Part shown: in pieces, positions 30,427 to 39,609 of the stretch
How positions within the stretch are numbered: the stretch's first letter is position 1
Layout: every line of letters begins with the position of its first letter
From: Microbacterium sp.
GTDB taxonomy: Bacteria > Actinomycetota > Actinomycetes > Actinomycetales > Microbacteriaceae
Assembly (NCBI RefSeq): GCF_031178445.1
Contig: NZ_JAPSIY010000004.1
Location: 248,001-312,000 of the forward strand
DNA length: 64,000 nt
Direction of reading: 5' to 3'
Notes under the pieces: generated by a model
What the model was told of the DNA's origin: nothing
The model's input: the letters and a program-made list of their open reading frames with translations, nothing else
Databases searched by the model: none
Made by a program: the position numbers and the translations under genes

Positions 30427-32340
30427 GTGACCGCACACATCGTCTTCCCCACCGCATCCGGCGACTGGCTCGCGTTCGTGTCCAACCGCACCGAGGACCG
30501 GCTCGCCGAGGTCGCCGACCTGGCGGGCCGCCTCAAGGACGGCGCCTCCCGCACCGCACTCGAGACCCTCGAACTCTGGAACGACCTGCAGATCTCGCTC
30601 CGGCGGGCTCGCAGCGAGTCGGACGTGCTGTGCGAGGTGCACCCGGACCCCGACGTGCGGGCGGCCGCGGAGAAGGGCGTCGCCGCCGCGCAGGCCGCAG
30701 AGGCGGCGCTGATGGCGGATGCCGAGCTCGCGGCCGTCTTCGCGGCGGCCGACCCGGCTGGTCTCGAAGCAGACGCGGCGCGCGTGTGGGAGCATCTGCT
30801 GCGGGACTTCCGTCGCGGCGGCGCGGATCGGGACGATGCCACCCGCGAGAGGGTGCGGCAGCTGGCCGCCCGCGACAGCGAGCTCAGTCTCGCGTTCGCG
30901 CGAAACATCCGCGAAGGGCGCCGGGAGATCCGGGTGGCCCCGGAGTCGCTCGCCGGCCTTCCGAAGGACTTCATCGAACGGCATCCGACCGGCGATGACG
31001 GGCTGGTCGCGCTCTCCACCGACAATCTCGATGTCATGGCGGTGATCAACTACGCCCACGACCGAGAGACCCGCATCGCGCTGCGAAGGGCGCGGGCCGA
31101 CCTCGCCTGGCCGGAGAACGACGCCGTGCTCGCCGAACTGCTCGAGGTACGCCGGCATCGTGCCGAGCTGCTGGGCTATGCGAGCTGGGCCGACTACGAG
31201 ACCGAGACGCGCATGGCCGGCTCCGCCGCACGGATCGCCTCGTTCCTCGACGAGGTCGACGACGCCTCCCGGTCGGTCGCCGACGAGGAGTACGAGCTGC
31301 TGCTCGCCCGATTGAGGCAGGACGTTCCCGACGCCTCGGAGGTCACCGGCGCCGACCACCAGTACCTGCTCACACGACTGCATGAGGAGCGCTTCGCCGT
31401 CGACGCGCAGGAGGTGCGCCGCCACCTGCACTTCGACCGCGTGCTCGCAGGCCTGCTCGACATCACCGGGAGGCTCTTCGACATCGAGTACGTGCCGACG
31501 GCGGATGCCGCGTGGCACGAGGACGTGCACTCCTACGATGTGGTCCGCGCGGGTGACAGGCTCGGGCGCATCCACCTCGATCTGCATCCGCGAGAGGGAA
31601 AGTTCAACCATGCCGCTTGCTTCCCCCTCGCGCCGGGCGTGCGCGATCGGGTGCTCGCGGAGGCCGTGCTGGCGTGCAACTTCCCTCGCGGCCTGATGGA
31701 GCACCGGGAGGTGCAGACGTTCTTCCACGAGTTCGGTCACCTGGTGCACGACATCCTCGGCGGGGACCAGCGGTGGGCGGCGTTCTCGGGTGTGGCGACG
31801 GAGTGGGACTTCGTCGAGGCGCCGAGCCAGATGCTCGAGGAGTGGGTGTGGGACGCCGAGGTGCTGGGCGCCTTCGCGACTGACGAGACGGGCACTCCGA
31901 TCTCCGCAGCCCTGGTGGAGCGGATGCGGGCGGCCGACGCGTTCGGTCGTGCCACTCACGTGCGGATGCAGCTGGGCCACGCGAGGGTCTCGTACCACCT
32001 GCACATGGACCGGCCGGCCGATCTCGCCGCGGCGACTGATCACTGGTACGAGGTGTCGAACAGGGTGCGCACGCTGCCTGGAACGCACACGTACGCGTCG
32101 TTCGGGCACCTCACCGAGTACGGCTCCTGCTATTACACGTACCAGTGGAGCCTGGTGATCGCGCGCGACCTGCTCACCGGCTTCAGCGGCCTCATGGATG
32201 CCGCATCAGCCACCCGTTACCGCCGCGAGATCCTCGAGCCGGGCGGTAGCCGCGATGCGGCTGAGCTGGTGCAGTCCTTCCTGGGCCGGCCGTTCACGGT
32301 GGACGCGTACCGGGAGTTCCTGGGCGCTCCTGCCGCCTGA
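30427..32340 (+). CDS. M3-family metallopeptidase (oligopeptidase)
   Basis: A 637-residue thimet-oligopeptidase-type zinc peptidase. HEFGH at residues 434-438 supplies two zinc ligands and the catalytic Glu; the third ligand Glu lies about 25 residues on (FVEAPSQMLEEW), and a Tyr/His-rich loop (GHLTEYGSCYYTYQWS) closes the site. It cleaves short peptides in the cytosol. Leaderless: TAGGCT 7 nt before GTG. A GC hairpin follows its stop. Confidence 0.92.
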   Translation: MTAHIVFPTASGDWLAFVSNRTEDRLAEVADLAGRLKDGASRTALETLELWNDLQISLRRARSESDVLCEVHPDPDVRAAAEKGVAAAQAAEAALMADAELAAVFAAADPAGLEADAARVWEHLLRDFRRGGADRDDATRERVRQLAARDSELSLAFARNIREGRREIRVAPESLAGLPKDFIERHPTGDDGLVALSTDNLDVMAVINYAHDRETRIALRRARADLAWPENDAVLAELLEVRRHRAELLGYASWADYETETRMAGSAARIASFLDEVDDASRSVADEEYELLLARLRQDVPDASEVTGADHQYLLTRLHEERFAVDAQEVRRHLHFDRVLAGLLDITGRLFDIEYVPTADAAWHEDVHSYDVVRAGDRLGRIHLDLHPREGKFNHAACFPLAPGVRDRVLAEAVLACNFPRGLMEHREVQTFFHEFGHLVHDILGGDQRWAAFSGVATEWDFVEAPSQMLEEWVWDAEVLGAFATDETGTPISAALVERMRAADAFGRATHVRMQLGHARVSYHLHMDRPADLAAATDHWYEVSNRVRTLPGTHTYASFGHLTEYGSCYYTYQWSLVIARDLLTGFSGLMDAASATRYRREILEPGGSRDAAELVQSFLGRPFTVDAYREFLGAPAA

Positions 32341-32348
32341 CGTGCGCT

Positions 32349-32364
32349 CGCCCGCCGACGGGCG
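32349..32364. terminator. putative bidirectional terminator
   Basis: CGCCCG-CCGA-CGGGCG hairpin between the stops of the convergent peptidase and threonine aldolase genes; a second short GC dyad follows. No T tract. Confidence 0.4.
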
Positions 32365-32386
32365 CGCCGGCTGATCCGGCCGGTCG

Positions 32387-33454
32387 TCAGGCCGTGGTGA
32401 GGCGGCCCAGCTCTGCGACGAAGGCGTCGACGTCGGACTCGTGGGTGTCGAAGCTGCACATCCAGCGCACTTCGTTGCGCGATGCGTCCCAGTCGTAGAA
32501 GCGGAACGTCTCGCGCAGGCGATCGGCGACCCCGTCGGGCAGGGTCGCGAAGACGCCGTTCGACTGGGTGGGCTGGGTGAACTCCACACCGCGGATGCTG
32601 CCGTCGGCGAGCCCCTGCTCGACCTCGGACCGCAGGCGCTGCGCCATCGAGTTGGAGTGGCGTGCGTTGCGCAGCCACAGGTCACCCTCGAGCAGGGCGA
32701 TCAGCTGCGCCGACACGAACCGCATCTTCGACGAGAGCTGCATGTTGTACTTGCGGCCGTAGATCAGCCCGTCCGACGCCTCGGGGTTCAGGACGACGAT
32801 CGCCTCGCCGAGCATGGCGCCGTTCTTCGTGCCCCCGAAGCTCAGCACGTCGACGCCGGCGTCGCGCGTGAAGGCGCGCAGGGGCAGGTCGAGGGCTGCG
32901 GCGGCGTTGGAGATCCGTGCGCCGTCCAGATGCAGCTTCATACCGCGCTCGTGCGCGTGATCGGCGAGCGCCTTGATCTCCTCGACCGTGTACAGGGTGC
33001 CCAGCTCGGTGGACTGTGTGATCGAGACGACCAGCGGCTGCGCGCGATGTTCGTCTCCCCAGCCCCAGGCCTCGCGGTCGACCAGCTCGGGGGTGAGCTT
33101 GCCGTCGTCGGCGGGGACCGTCAGGAGCTTGAACCCGCCGATGCGCTCGGGGGCCCCGCCTTCGTCGACGTTGATGTGGGCGGTGGATGCCGAGATGACG
33201 GCGCCCCAGCGCGGCAGCATCGACTGCAGGCCGGTGACGTTGGCGCCGGTGCCGTTGAACACGGGGAACGCCTGCACGCCCTCGCCGAAGTGCTGCGCGA
33301 ACACCTGCTGCAGGCGTTCGGTGTACTCGTCCTCGCCGTAGGCGATCTGGTGCCCGTCGTTGGCAGCCGCGATGGCGGCGAGGACCTCGGGGTGGATGCC
33401 GGAATAGTTGTCGGACGCGAAGCCGCGAACGGCGGTGTCATGCAGAACGCTCAC
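32387..33454 (-). CDS. low-specificity L-threonine aldolase
   Basis: A 355-residue PLP enzyme of fold type I. Substrate-binding and PLP features: SDNYSGIHPEVL at the start, FNGTGANV, KLHLDGARISNA, and the Schiff-base lysine in SFGGTKNGAML. It splits L-threonine or beta-hydroxy amino acids to glycine and an aldehyde. Leaderless: TAGGCT 6 nt before the GTG. Confidence 0.92.
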   Translation of the reverse strand: MSVLHDTAVRGFASDNYSGIHPEVLAAIAAANDGHQIAYGEDEYTERLQQVFAQHFGEGVQAFPVFNGTGANVTGLQSMLPRWGAVISASTAHINVDEGGAPERIGGFKLLTVPADDGKLTPELVDREAWGWGDEHRAQPLVVSITQSTELGTLYTVEEIKALADHAHERGMKLHLDGARISNAAAALDLPLRAFTRDAGVDVLSFGGTKNGAMLGEAIVVLNPEASDGLIYGRKYNMQLSSKMRFVSAQLIALLEGDLWLRNARHSNSMAQRLRSEVEQGLADGSIRGVEFTQPTQSNGVFATLPDGVADRLRETFRFYDWDASRNEVRWMCSFDTHESDVDAFVAELGRLTTA

Positions 33455-33460
33455 CGAACC

Positions 33461-33466
33461 AGCCTA
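33461..33466 (-). promoter_or_regulatory. leaderless -10 (threonine aldolase gene)
   Basis: TAGGCT, 6 nt before GTG 33454. Confidence 0.65.
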
Positions 33467-33536
33467 TTGTCTGCGCAGGTGGTGCAGCATCGCCTCGGAG
33501 TGACGAAGTGCACTGTCGGATGTCGGCGACCCTGAT

Positions 33537-33542
33537 TACGCT
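33537..33542 (+). promoter_or_regulatory. leaderless -10 (MFS gene)
   Basis: TACGCT, 7 nt before GTG 33550; decides that start. Confidence 0.6.
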
Positions 33543-33549
33543 CGACCTC

Positions 33550-35040
33550 GTGGAACGCACCGTAGAGACCAGGGCCTTCGCGAACGTCCTGGTGAACACG
33601 CTCATCGCCAACGTGACGACGAGCTTCCTGTGGTTCGCGCTGACCTTCTGGGTGTACATCGAGACGCAGTCGGTGCTCGCCACCGGTGTCATCGGCGGCG
33701 CCTACATGCTGTTCATCGCGTTCTTCTCGATGGTGTTCGGCACCATCGTCGACCGGCACCGCAAGCACACCGTGATGGTGCTGTCCAGCGTCGTGTCCGC
33801 GGTCGCCTTCGCGATCGCCGGCATCCTCTACCTCTGGCACCCGGAGAGCGCCCTGCTCGATCTCGGCGGGCCGTGGTTCTGGCTGTTCTCCGGGATCATC
33901 CTCTTCGGCGGCGTCATCGAGCAGCTGCGCAACATCGCGCTCTCGACCACCGTCACGCTGTTGATCCCCGAGGAGCGCCACGCCAACGCCAACGGGCTGG
34001 TCGGCACGGTGCAGGGCATCGCGTTCCTGGTGACCAGTGTGTTCTCCGGCCTGTCGATCGGCTTCCTCGGCATGGGGTGGACGCTCGTCATCGCGATCGC
34101 CGCGATGATCCTCACCTTCGTCCACCTGCTCTTCGTGCGCATCCCGGAAGAGCAGCCGGTGCCCGATCCTGACGCGCCCAGCGCGCTGGACTTCCACGGC
34201 AGCGTGCGGGCGATACGCCTGGCGCCCGGACTGTTCGCGCTGATCGTCTTCTCGACCTTCAACAACCTCATCGGCGGCGTCTATATGGCGCTGATGGATC
34301 CGTACGGCCTGACCCTGTTCTCGCCGCAGCTGTGGGGCATCGCCCTGGCTTTCGCCTCGACCGGCTTCCTGATCGGGGGGGCGCTGGTGGCCAAGTTCGG
34401 ACTCGGCAAGAAGCCGGTGCGCACGATGCTGCTCGTGGTCATCGCGATGGGCGTGCTGGGCTCCGTGTTCATGCTGCGTGAATGGTGGCCGTTGTACGTG
34501 GTCGGCATGTGGCTCTACATGATGCTCGTGCCGCCGGTGGAGGCCGCCGAGCAGACGGTGATCCAGAAGGTCGTGCCGTTCACCCGCCAGGGCCGCGTGT
34601 TCGGCATGGCGGCGGCGATGGAGGCCGCGGCCGCCCCGGTCACCGCCTTCCTCATCGCCCCGATCGCGGAATTCCTCATCATCCCCTACATGCGCGAGGG
34701 CGAGGGGCGCCAGCAGTGGGGGTGGCTGCTGGGTGAGGGTGAGGCACGCGGGATCGCGCTCATCTGCCTGTTCGCCGGCATCATCATGGTGATCGCCGCC
34801 GGACTGGCGTTCTTCACCCGCTCGTATCGCAAACTCACCGAGCTGTACGCCCGTGCGCCCGCCGACGGCGATGCGCCGGCCGGTGACGCCCCGGCGACCG
34901 GCGGCGACGGGGAGCGGCCCGAGGCCGACCTCATCCTCGATCCGGTCGCCGCTCGAGGCGGTCGTGCCGAGGGCGAGTCGGCTGTCGGTCGCGGAATGGA
35001 CGAGCCGGACGGCACGGAAGCGCCGGACGAACAGCGGTGA
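33550..35040 (+). CDS. MFS transporter
   Basis: A 496-residue major facilitator protein with about 12 membrane helices and the MFS-type loop DRHRKHTVMV between helices 2 and 3. The last ~70 residues are a long, polar, disordered cytoplasmic tail. GTG at 33550 is chosen: TACGCT ends 7 nt before it and VERTVETRAFANVL starts the family homology; an earlier ATG (33508) adds 14 unlikely residues. Substrate unknown; the split with a large-loop second half resembles multidrug or permease-type members. Confidence 0.85.
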   Translation: MERTVETRAFANVLVNTLIANVTTSFLWFALTFWVYIETQSVLATGVIGGAYMLFIAFFSMVFGTIVDRHRKHTVMVLSSVVSAVAFAIAGILYLWHPESALLDLGGPWFWLFSGIILFGGVIEQLRNIALSTTVTLLIPEERHANANGLVGTVQGIAFLVTSVFSGLSIGFLGMGWTLVIAIAAMILTFVHLLFVRIPEEQPVPDPDAPSALDFHGSVRAIRLAPGLFALIVFSTFNNLIGGVYMALMDPYGLTLFSPQLWGIALAFASTGFLIGGALVAKFGLGKKPVRTMLLVVIAMGVLGSVFMLREWWPLYVVGMWLYMMLVPPVEAAEQTVIQKVVPFTRQGRVFGMAAAMEAAAAPVTAFLIAPIAEFLIIPYMREGEGRQQWGWLLGEGEARGIALICLFAGIIMVIAAGLAFFTRSYRKLTELYARAPADGDAPAGDAPATGGDGERPEADLILDPVAARGGRAEGESAVGRGMDEPDGTEAPDEQR

Positions 35041-35054
35041 GCCCGCGTGCCGCC

Positions 35055-35720
35055 TCAGTCGGTCGCCGCTGCGGTGGCGTCGAGGGTGAGCACGGTGTCG
35101 TTCAGCTCTTCGGCCGGGGCGTCCCACAGGCCGACGACGGCTCGAGCGAGAGTAGCGGGTTCGAGTGCGCCCTTGGCGCGGAGGATCACGGACGCTGCGC
35201 GCAGCGGCGTCGCGGCATCCCGTGCGGCCTTGGCATAGCCCTGCGCCACCGCGCGGGCCCAGGCCTCACTCGCGGCTTTCACGCTGGCGTAGTTCGCGCC
35301 CCCGGCGAGCGGCCGGGTTACCACGGTCGACGATACGATCGCGAAGCGGCCGGCATCCGACGCCCTGATCGCAGCGTCGAACGCCCGGCTGGTCGCGCGG
35401 ACGGCCTGGAAGGCCGGCAGCAGCGCGTCGAGGTCAGCATCGCTCTGTGCGGCGAGCCCGCCGCCGCCGCGCCATCCGCCCACCAGCGGGATGACGGCGT
35501 CGACGGCTCCCATTCGCTCGCCGAGCGCGGTCATCGCCGAGAGTGACGTCGCGTCGGCGATCACGGCCTGCGCGCCGGCATCCGTCAACGGCTCGAGCCT
35601 CTCCGCAGAGCGACCCGATGCGATCACCCGCGCGCCGGCACCGATCAGCGCCTGCGCGATCGCCAGTCCTGCGGCGCTCGTGGCACCCGCGAGAAGGACG
35701 GTGCGTCCGGATGCGGTCAT
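35055..35720 (-). CDS. SDR-family oxidoreductase
   Basis: A 221-residue short-chain dehydrogenase: GATSAAGLAIAQAL nucleotide motif near residues 11-24, a Ser..Tyr-x3-Lys type site at NYASVKAAS. Start at ATG 35720 with GGAG 6 nt upstream; the ATG four codons earlier (35732) is an alternative. It lies downstream of the DUF6421 gene on the same strand (about 105 nt apart). The substrate is unknown. Confidence 0.8.
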   Translation of the reverse strand: MTASGRTVLLAGATSAAGLAIAQALIGAGARVIASGRSAERLEPLTDAGAQAVIADATSLSAMTALGERMGAVDAVIPLVGGWRGGGGLAAQSDADLDALLPAFQAVRATSRAFDAAIRASDAGRFAIVSSTVVTRPLAGGANYASVKAASEAWARAVAQGYAKAARDAATPLRAASVILRAKGALEPATLARAVVGLWDAPAEELNDTVLTLDATAAATD

Positions 35721-35826
35721 AGTCGGCTCCATCTTCGGGAAAGGATGTCGTGGGAGGCCGCCGTCGGCGGGAGATTCCTGGCCGCACGCCCGGCCAGGCC
35801 TCCCGCCAACCGCTGTGGATGGCGGC

Positions 35827-37245
35827 TCAGTCGTCGGTGCCGCGAATGCCGACCGTCGACTCGATGACCGGATTCATCTTCTTGTCGAGCGCCTCGAAGA
35901 ACATCGAGAGCGGGAACTCGTCGTCCAGCACGGCGTCGGTGTAGCCCTTCGGAGCCCCGGAGAGCACCTCGTCGGAGAGACCGCGTGCCCAGGCGGACGC
36001 CGGGTGCGGGGTGAGCACACCGCGGACCAGCTCGTACGCGGCCAGCCAGTGCGCGGTCTTCGGGCGATCGATCGATCGCCAGTACAGCTCGTCGATCGCA
36101 TCGCCGAGTGCGACGACCGCATCGGGCACGCCGTCCCAGTCGAAGGCGAGCCGGGTGTCGGTCCAGTGCAGCACGCCCCGCTGGTGCAGCCAGGCGAACA
36201 GCAGCTGGCCGCCGAGTCCGTCGTAGTTGCGCACCCTCGTACCGGTGATCGCGAAACGGAAGATCCGGTCGAAGATCACCGCGTACTGCACGAGGGCCGA
36301 ATGCTCGAGCATCTCCTGCTCGGCATCGCTCAGGTCGTCGCTCGCCGAAAGGCGCTTCTGGATCTTCACCGACTCGCGGAACGCGGTCAGATCGCACCGC
36401 AGCTCTTCCAGGGAGTAAAGGAAGAACGGCATGCGCTGCTTGATCATGAACGGATCGAAGGGCAGATCGCCGCGCATGTGGGTGCGATCGTGGATGATGT
36501 CCCACATCACGAAGGTCTTCTCGGTGAGAGCCTGGTCGTCGAGCATCCGCGCCGCCTGCTCCGGCAGGTCGAGTTTGGTGATCTCGGATGCTGCGCGGAC
36601 CACGCGCCGGTAGCGGGCGGCCTCGCGATCCTGGAAGATGGCGCCCCATGTGAAGGGCGGGATCTCGCGCATCGCGACGGTCTCAGGGAACAGCACCGCG
36701 GAGTTGGTGTCGTACCCGGGCGTGAAATCCACGAGCCGCAGCGACACGAACAGCTTGTTGCCGTAGTCGCCGGCCTCGAGCTCGGCGATGAACTCCGGCC
36801 AGATCGTCTCCACGATGAGCGCCTCGACGAGGCGGTCGCTCGATCCGTTCTGGGTGTACATCGGGAACACGACGAGATGGCGGATTCCGTCGACGCGGTG
36901 CTGCTGCGGCTGGAAGGCGACCAGCGAGTCGAGGAAGTCGGGCACGCCGAACCCCTCGTCGGCCCAGCGCTGGAAATCCTTCACCAGCGCCTCGAGGTAC
37001 TCGGCGTCGTGCGGGAAGGCGGGCGCCAGGGCACGGATGCCTGCGATGATCGCCGCCACGTGCTGCGCCGCCGCGGCGTGGTCGGCCTCCACCGGGATCG
37101 AGCCGTCCTTGACCTGCAGTGGCCGGATGGCGATCGCGGCGCTCTTCAGCAGGTCCCAGGCAGCGCTGCCTTCGGCGTTCGCGGCGTCCTCGACGACCTC
37201 GGGCTCGCCGATGATGGCCTGGGTGTTGGCGGTGGTGATGGACAT
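35827..37245 (-). CDS. DUF6421 protein
   Basis: A 472-residue soluble protein, with no membrane segment or signal. Recognisable blocks: FVMWDIIHDRTHMRGDLPFD, KQRMPFFLYSLEELRCDL, and YAVIFDRIFRFAITG. I recognise it as DUF6421, mostly seen in actinobacteria. The clustered His/Asp residues (DIIHDRTHMRGD) look like a metal site, but function is unknown. ATG at 37245 has GGAGG 7 nt upstream; the longer frame is not supported. Faces the Lrp regulator across 73 bp. Confidence 0.8.
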   Translation of the reverse strand: MSITTANTQAIIGEPEVVEDAANAEGSAAWDLLKSAAIAIRPLQVKDGSIPVEADHAAAAQHVAAIIAGIRALAPAFPHDAEYLEALVKDFQRWADEGFGVPDFLDSLVAFQPQQHRVDGIRHLVVFPMYTQNGSSDRLVEALIVETIWPEFIAELEAGDYGNKLFVSLRLVDFTPGYDTNSAVLFPETVAMREIPPFTWGAIFQDREAARYRRVVRAASEITKLDLPEQAARMLDDQALTEKTFVMWDIIHDRTHMRGDLPFDPFMIKQRMPFFLYSLEELRCDLTAFRESVKIQKRLSASDDLSDAEQEMLEHSALVQYAVIFDRIFRFAITGTRVRNYDGLGGQLLFAWLHQRGVLHWTDTRLAFDWDGVPDAVVALGDAIDELYWRSIDRPKTAHWLAAYELVRGVLTPHPASAWARGLSDEVLSGAPKGYTDAVLDDEFPLSMFFEALDKKMNPVIESTVGIRGTDD

Positions 37246-37281
37246 CGGAACCTCCGATCGTGAGGAAGTGACGGAATGTTT

Positions 37282-37295
37282 CCGGCGATTGCCGG
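37282..37295. promoter_or_regulatory. dyad in the DUF6421/Lrp divergent region
   Basis: CCGGC-GATT-GCCGG, a perfect 5-bp dyad, next to GGAA-TGT-TTCC. Position between DUF6421 and the Lrp gene fits an operator for that regulator (inference). Confidence 0.45.
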
Positions 37296-37305
37296 GTATG
37301 GGCGA

Positions 37306-37311
37306 TATTCT
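37306..37311 (+). promoter_or_regulatory. leaderless -10 (Lrp gene)
   Basis: TATTCT, 7 nt before ATG 37319. Confidence 0.6.
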
Positions 37312-37318
37312 TCCATGT

Positions 37319-37768
37319 ATGGATGATCCTGTCGACCGCGCGATCCTGGCCGAGATCTCCCGCGACGGACGTGCAACGCTGGCCCAGCTCTCCGAATCGG
37401 TCGGGCTGTCGACCTCCGCCGTGCAGTCACGGCTGCGCCGGCTCGAAGCGCGCGGCGTCATCACCGGCTATCGGGCTGTGCTCGATCCGGAGGCCGTCGG
37501 GGCACCTCTGTCGGCCTTCATCGAGATCACCCCGCTCGATCCCGCCCAGCCCGACAACGCGCCGGAGCTGCTCGAGCATCTCACCGCGATCGAGGCGTGC
37601 CACTCGATCGCCGGCGACGCGGCGTACATGCTGTTCGTGCGTGTGGCGTCGCCGCGCGCGTTGGAGCAGCTCGTGCGCGATGTGCGCCTCGCCGCCAACG
37701 TGAGCACGCGCACCACGGTGGTGCTGCAGACCTTCTACGAGCACCGGCCCCTGGTGTCGCCCGCCTGA
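37319..37768 (+). CDS. Lrp/AsnC-family regulator
   Basis: A 149-residue regulator: N-terminal HTH (about 1-55, DRAILAEISRDGRATLAQLS) and C-terminal RAM/AsnC ligand-binding domain. Leaderless: TATTCT 7 nt before the ATG. Divergent from DUF6421 plus SDR, so it most likely controls them in response to an amino acid or related molecule. Confidence 0.92.
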   Translation: MDDPVDRAILAEISRDGRATLAQLSESVGLSTSAVQSRLRRLEARGVITGYRAVLDPEAVGAPLSAFIEITPLDPAQPDNAPELLEHLTAIEACHSIAGDAAYMLFVRVASPRALEQLVRDVRLAANVSTRTTVVLQTFYEHRPLVSPA

Positions 37769-37828
37769 CCCCGCCGGCGAGCGTCCAGCCGCAGCAGGCC
37801 GACAGATCGCGGACATCGGCGCGCTCGC

Positions 37829-37834
37829 TAGGAT
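37829..37834 (+). promoter_or_regulatory. leaderless -10 (menA)
   Basis: TAGGAT, 6 nt before GTG 37841. Confidence 0.65.
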
Positions 37835-37840
37835 GCCTGC

Positions 37841-38806
37841 GTGGCACGAACCTCCAAGCAGACGAAGAAGCGCGCACCGCAGAAGCGGCGCACCAGCGGC
37901 AACCCGGCGAAGCGTCCGGTGATCGAGCTGGGGCCGCTGACCGCGAAGGACTGGATCGGCGCCGCTCGCCTGCGTACTCTGCCGCTCGCCATCGCCCCGG
38001 TCGTTCTCGGCACCGGCGCGGCGCAGACGGTCGATCACAACCTCCACTGGGTGATCGCCCTGGCGTGCCTCGCTGTCGCCGTACTGCTGCAGATCGGTGT
38101 GAACTTCGCGAACGACTACAGCGACGGCATCCGCGGCACCGACGCGCAGCGGGTCGGCCCCGCGCGGATCACCGCATCCGGCCGGGTTCCAGCCAAGCGG
38201 GTGCTCCTGGTCGCCCTCGTCTTCTTCACGCTCGCCGCGCTGGTGGGTCTCACGATCGTGATCCGCACACAGCAGTGGTGGATGCTGGCCATCGGTGCGG
38301 CGTGCATCGTCGCGGCTTGGTTCTACACCGGCGGCAAGCGGCCGTACGGGTACAACGCGATGGGCGAGCTGTTCGTCTTCGTGTTCTTCGGGCTCGTCGC
38401 AACCCTCGGCACCACCTGGGTGCAGGCGTTCTCCCTGCCGCTCGAGGCGTGGCTCGCCGCCATCGCGGCCGGCCTGTTCGCCTGTGCCGTGCTGCTCGCG
38501 AACAACCTGCGCGACATCGATCAGGACAGGCAGGTGGGCAAGCGCACGCTCACGGTGCTGATCGGCCGACGTGCCACGCAGGCACTGTTCACCCTGTTCG
38601 TGCTGGTGCCGTTCGTGCTCTCCAGCTGGATCGCGCTGCTCTACCCGATCGCATGGCTCGCGCCGTTCGCACTGCTCGCAGGCATCCCGGCGATCCTCAT
38701 CGTCTGGACCTACCGTCAACCGCGCGAGCTGGTGATCGCGCTGGGCCTGACGTCGCTGACAGCGCTCGGCTACGCCGGGCTGGTCTACTGGGGGCTGGTC
38801 GGCTGA
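37841..38806 (+). CDS. menA: 1,4-dihydroxy-2-naphthoate polyprenyltransferase
   Basis: A 321-residue UbiA-superfamily membrane enzyme with about eight to nine helices. The two Asp-rich motifs are NFANDYSDGIRGTD and NNLRDIDQDR, which bind the prenyl diphosphate with Mg2+. It joins a polyprenyl chain to 1,4-dihydroxy-2-naphthoate to give demethylmenaquinone. The first ~35 residues are basic (KQTKKRAPQKRR). Leaderless: TAGGAT 6 nt before GTG. The PP2C gene follows after 2 nt. Confidence 0.93.
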   Translation: MARTSKQTKKRAPQKRRTSGNPAKRPVIELGPLTAKDWIGAARLRTLPLAIAPVVLGTGAAQTVDHNLHWVIALACLAVAVLLQIGVNFANDYSDGIRGTDAQRVGPARITASGRVPAKRVLLVALVFFTLAALVGLTIVIRTQQWWMLAIGAACIVAAWFYTGGKRPYGYNAMGELFVFVFFGLVATLGTTWVQAFSLPLEAWLAAIAAGLFACAVLLANNLRDIDQDRQVGKRTLTVLIGRRATQALFTLFVLVPFVLSSWIALLYPIAWLAPFALLAGIPAILIVWTYRQPRELVIALGLTSLTALGYAGLVYWGLVG

Positions 38807-38808
38807 AC

Positions 38809-39603
38809 GTGTCGCGGATCGTCTACTCCCTTCCCGCCGAGCCGGGTAGGGAGAGCGAGGATGCGTGCGCTGTCGGTGACGGCGTCGCGGTCGTCGTCGA
38901 CGGGGCGGGGCTGCCGAAGGACATGCGGCTCGGATGCTCGCACTCTGTCGCCTGGTACGCCCGCATACTCGCGGAGGCGTTCCGGATGCGGCTCGAGGAT
39001 CGGGCGAACGAGATGACCGAAGCTCTCGCGGGCGCGATCGCGGAGGTCACCGCGGCGCACGCCGGGACGTGTGACCTTCGACGCGGTTCTCCGAGCGCCA
39101 CCGTGGCGGCCTGGCGGATCGACGGTGACGAGGTCGAGCACCTGGTGCTGAGCGACGCCTCGATCGTGCTGATCGGCGCCGATGGCACCGTGCAGGAGGT
39201 CACCGACGACCGGATCAACGACGCCGTCGAGCGCGGATCCGCGGAGCTGCTCGAGAACGGTGAGTTCTCGCAGGTCGCAGCTGCGCGTTTTGCCGCGCTC
39301 GACCGGACCCGCAATGTCGACGGCGGGTTCTGGTGCTGCCAGACCGACCCCGAGGCAGCGCGGCACGCCTTCACGGGGCGAACCCCGGTCCGCGACCTGC
39401 GGGCGATCGTCGCCGCCTCCGACGGCGGAAGCCGCGGGTACCAGCTGCTCGGAGCGCACTCACTCGAGCGGTTCGGCGCGCTCGCGGCACGGGGTGAACT
39501 GGCGCGTATCGCGCAGGACATCCGCGCCGCGGAGGACGCGCATGGCGTTCCGGCATTCACCAAGCCGCACGACGACATCGCGCTGGTCGCAGCGCTGATG
39601 TGA
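38809..39603 (+). CDS. PP2C-family Ser/Thr phosphatase, divergent
   Basis: A 264-residue PP2C-type protein: ESEDACAVGDGVAVVVDGAG gives the first metal-binding Asp motifs (VVVDGAG for the usual VADGMGG), AASDGG gives the third and KPHDDIALV the last. Several canonical residues are changed, so activity should be tested. Starts 2 nt after menA and is probably in its operon; partner kinase not adjacent (one at 56.6 kb). Confidence 0.7.
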   Translation: MSRIVYSLPAEPGRESEDACAVGDGVAVVVDGAGLPKDMRLGCSHSVAWYARILAEAFRMRLEDRANEMTEALAGAIAEVTAAHAGTCDLRRGSPSATVAAWRIDGDEVEHLVLSDASIVLIGADGTVQEVTDDRINDAVERGSAELLENGEFSQVAAARFAALDRTRNVDGGFWCCQTDPEAARHAFTGRTPVRDLRAIVAASDGGSRGYQLLGAHSLERFGALAARGELARIAQDIRAAEDAHGVPAFTKPHDDIALVAALM

Positions 39604-39609
39604 CGAGGC

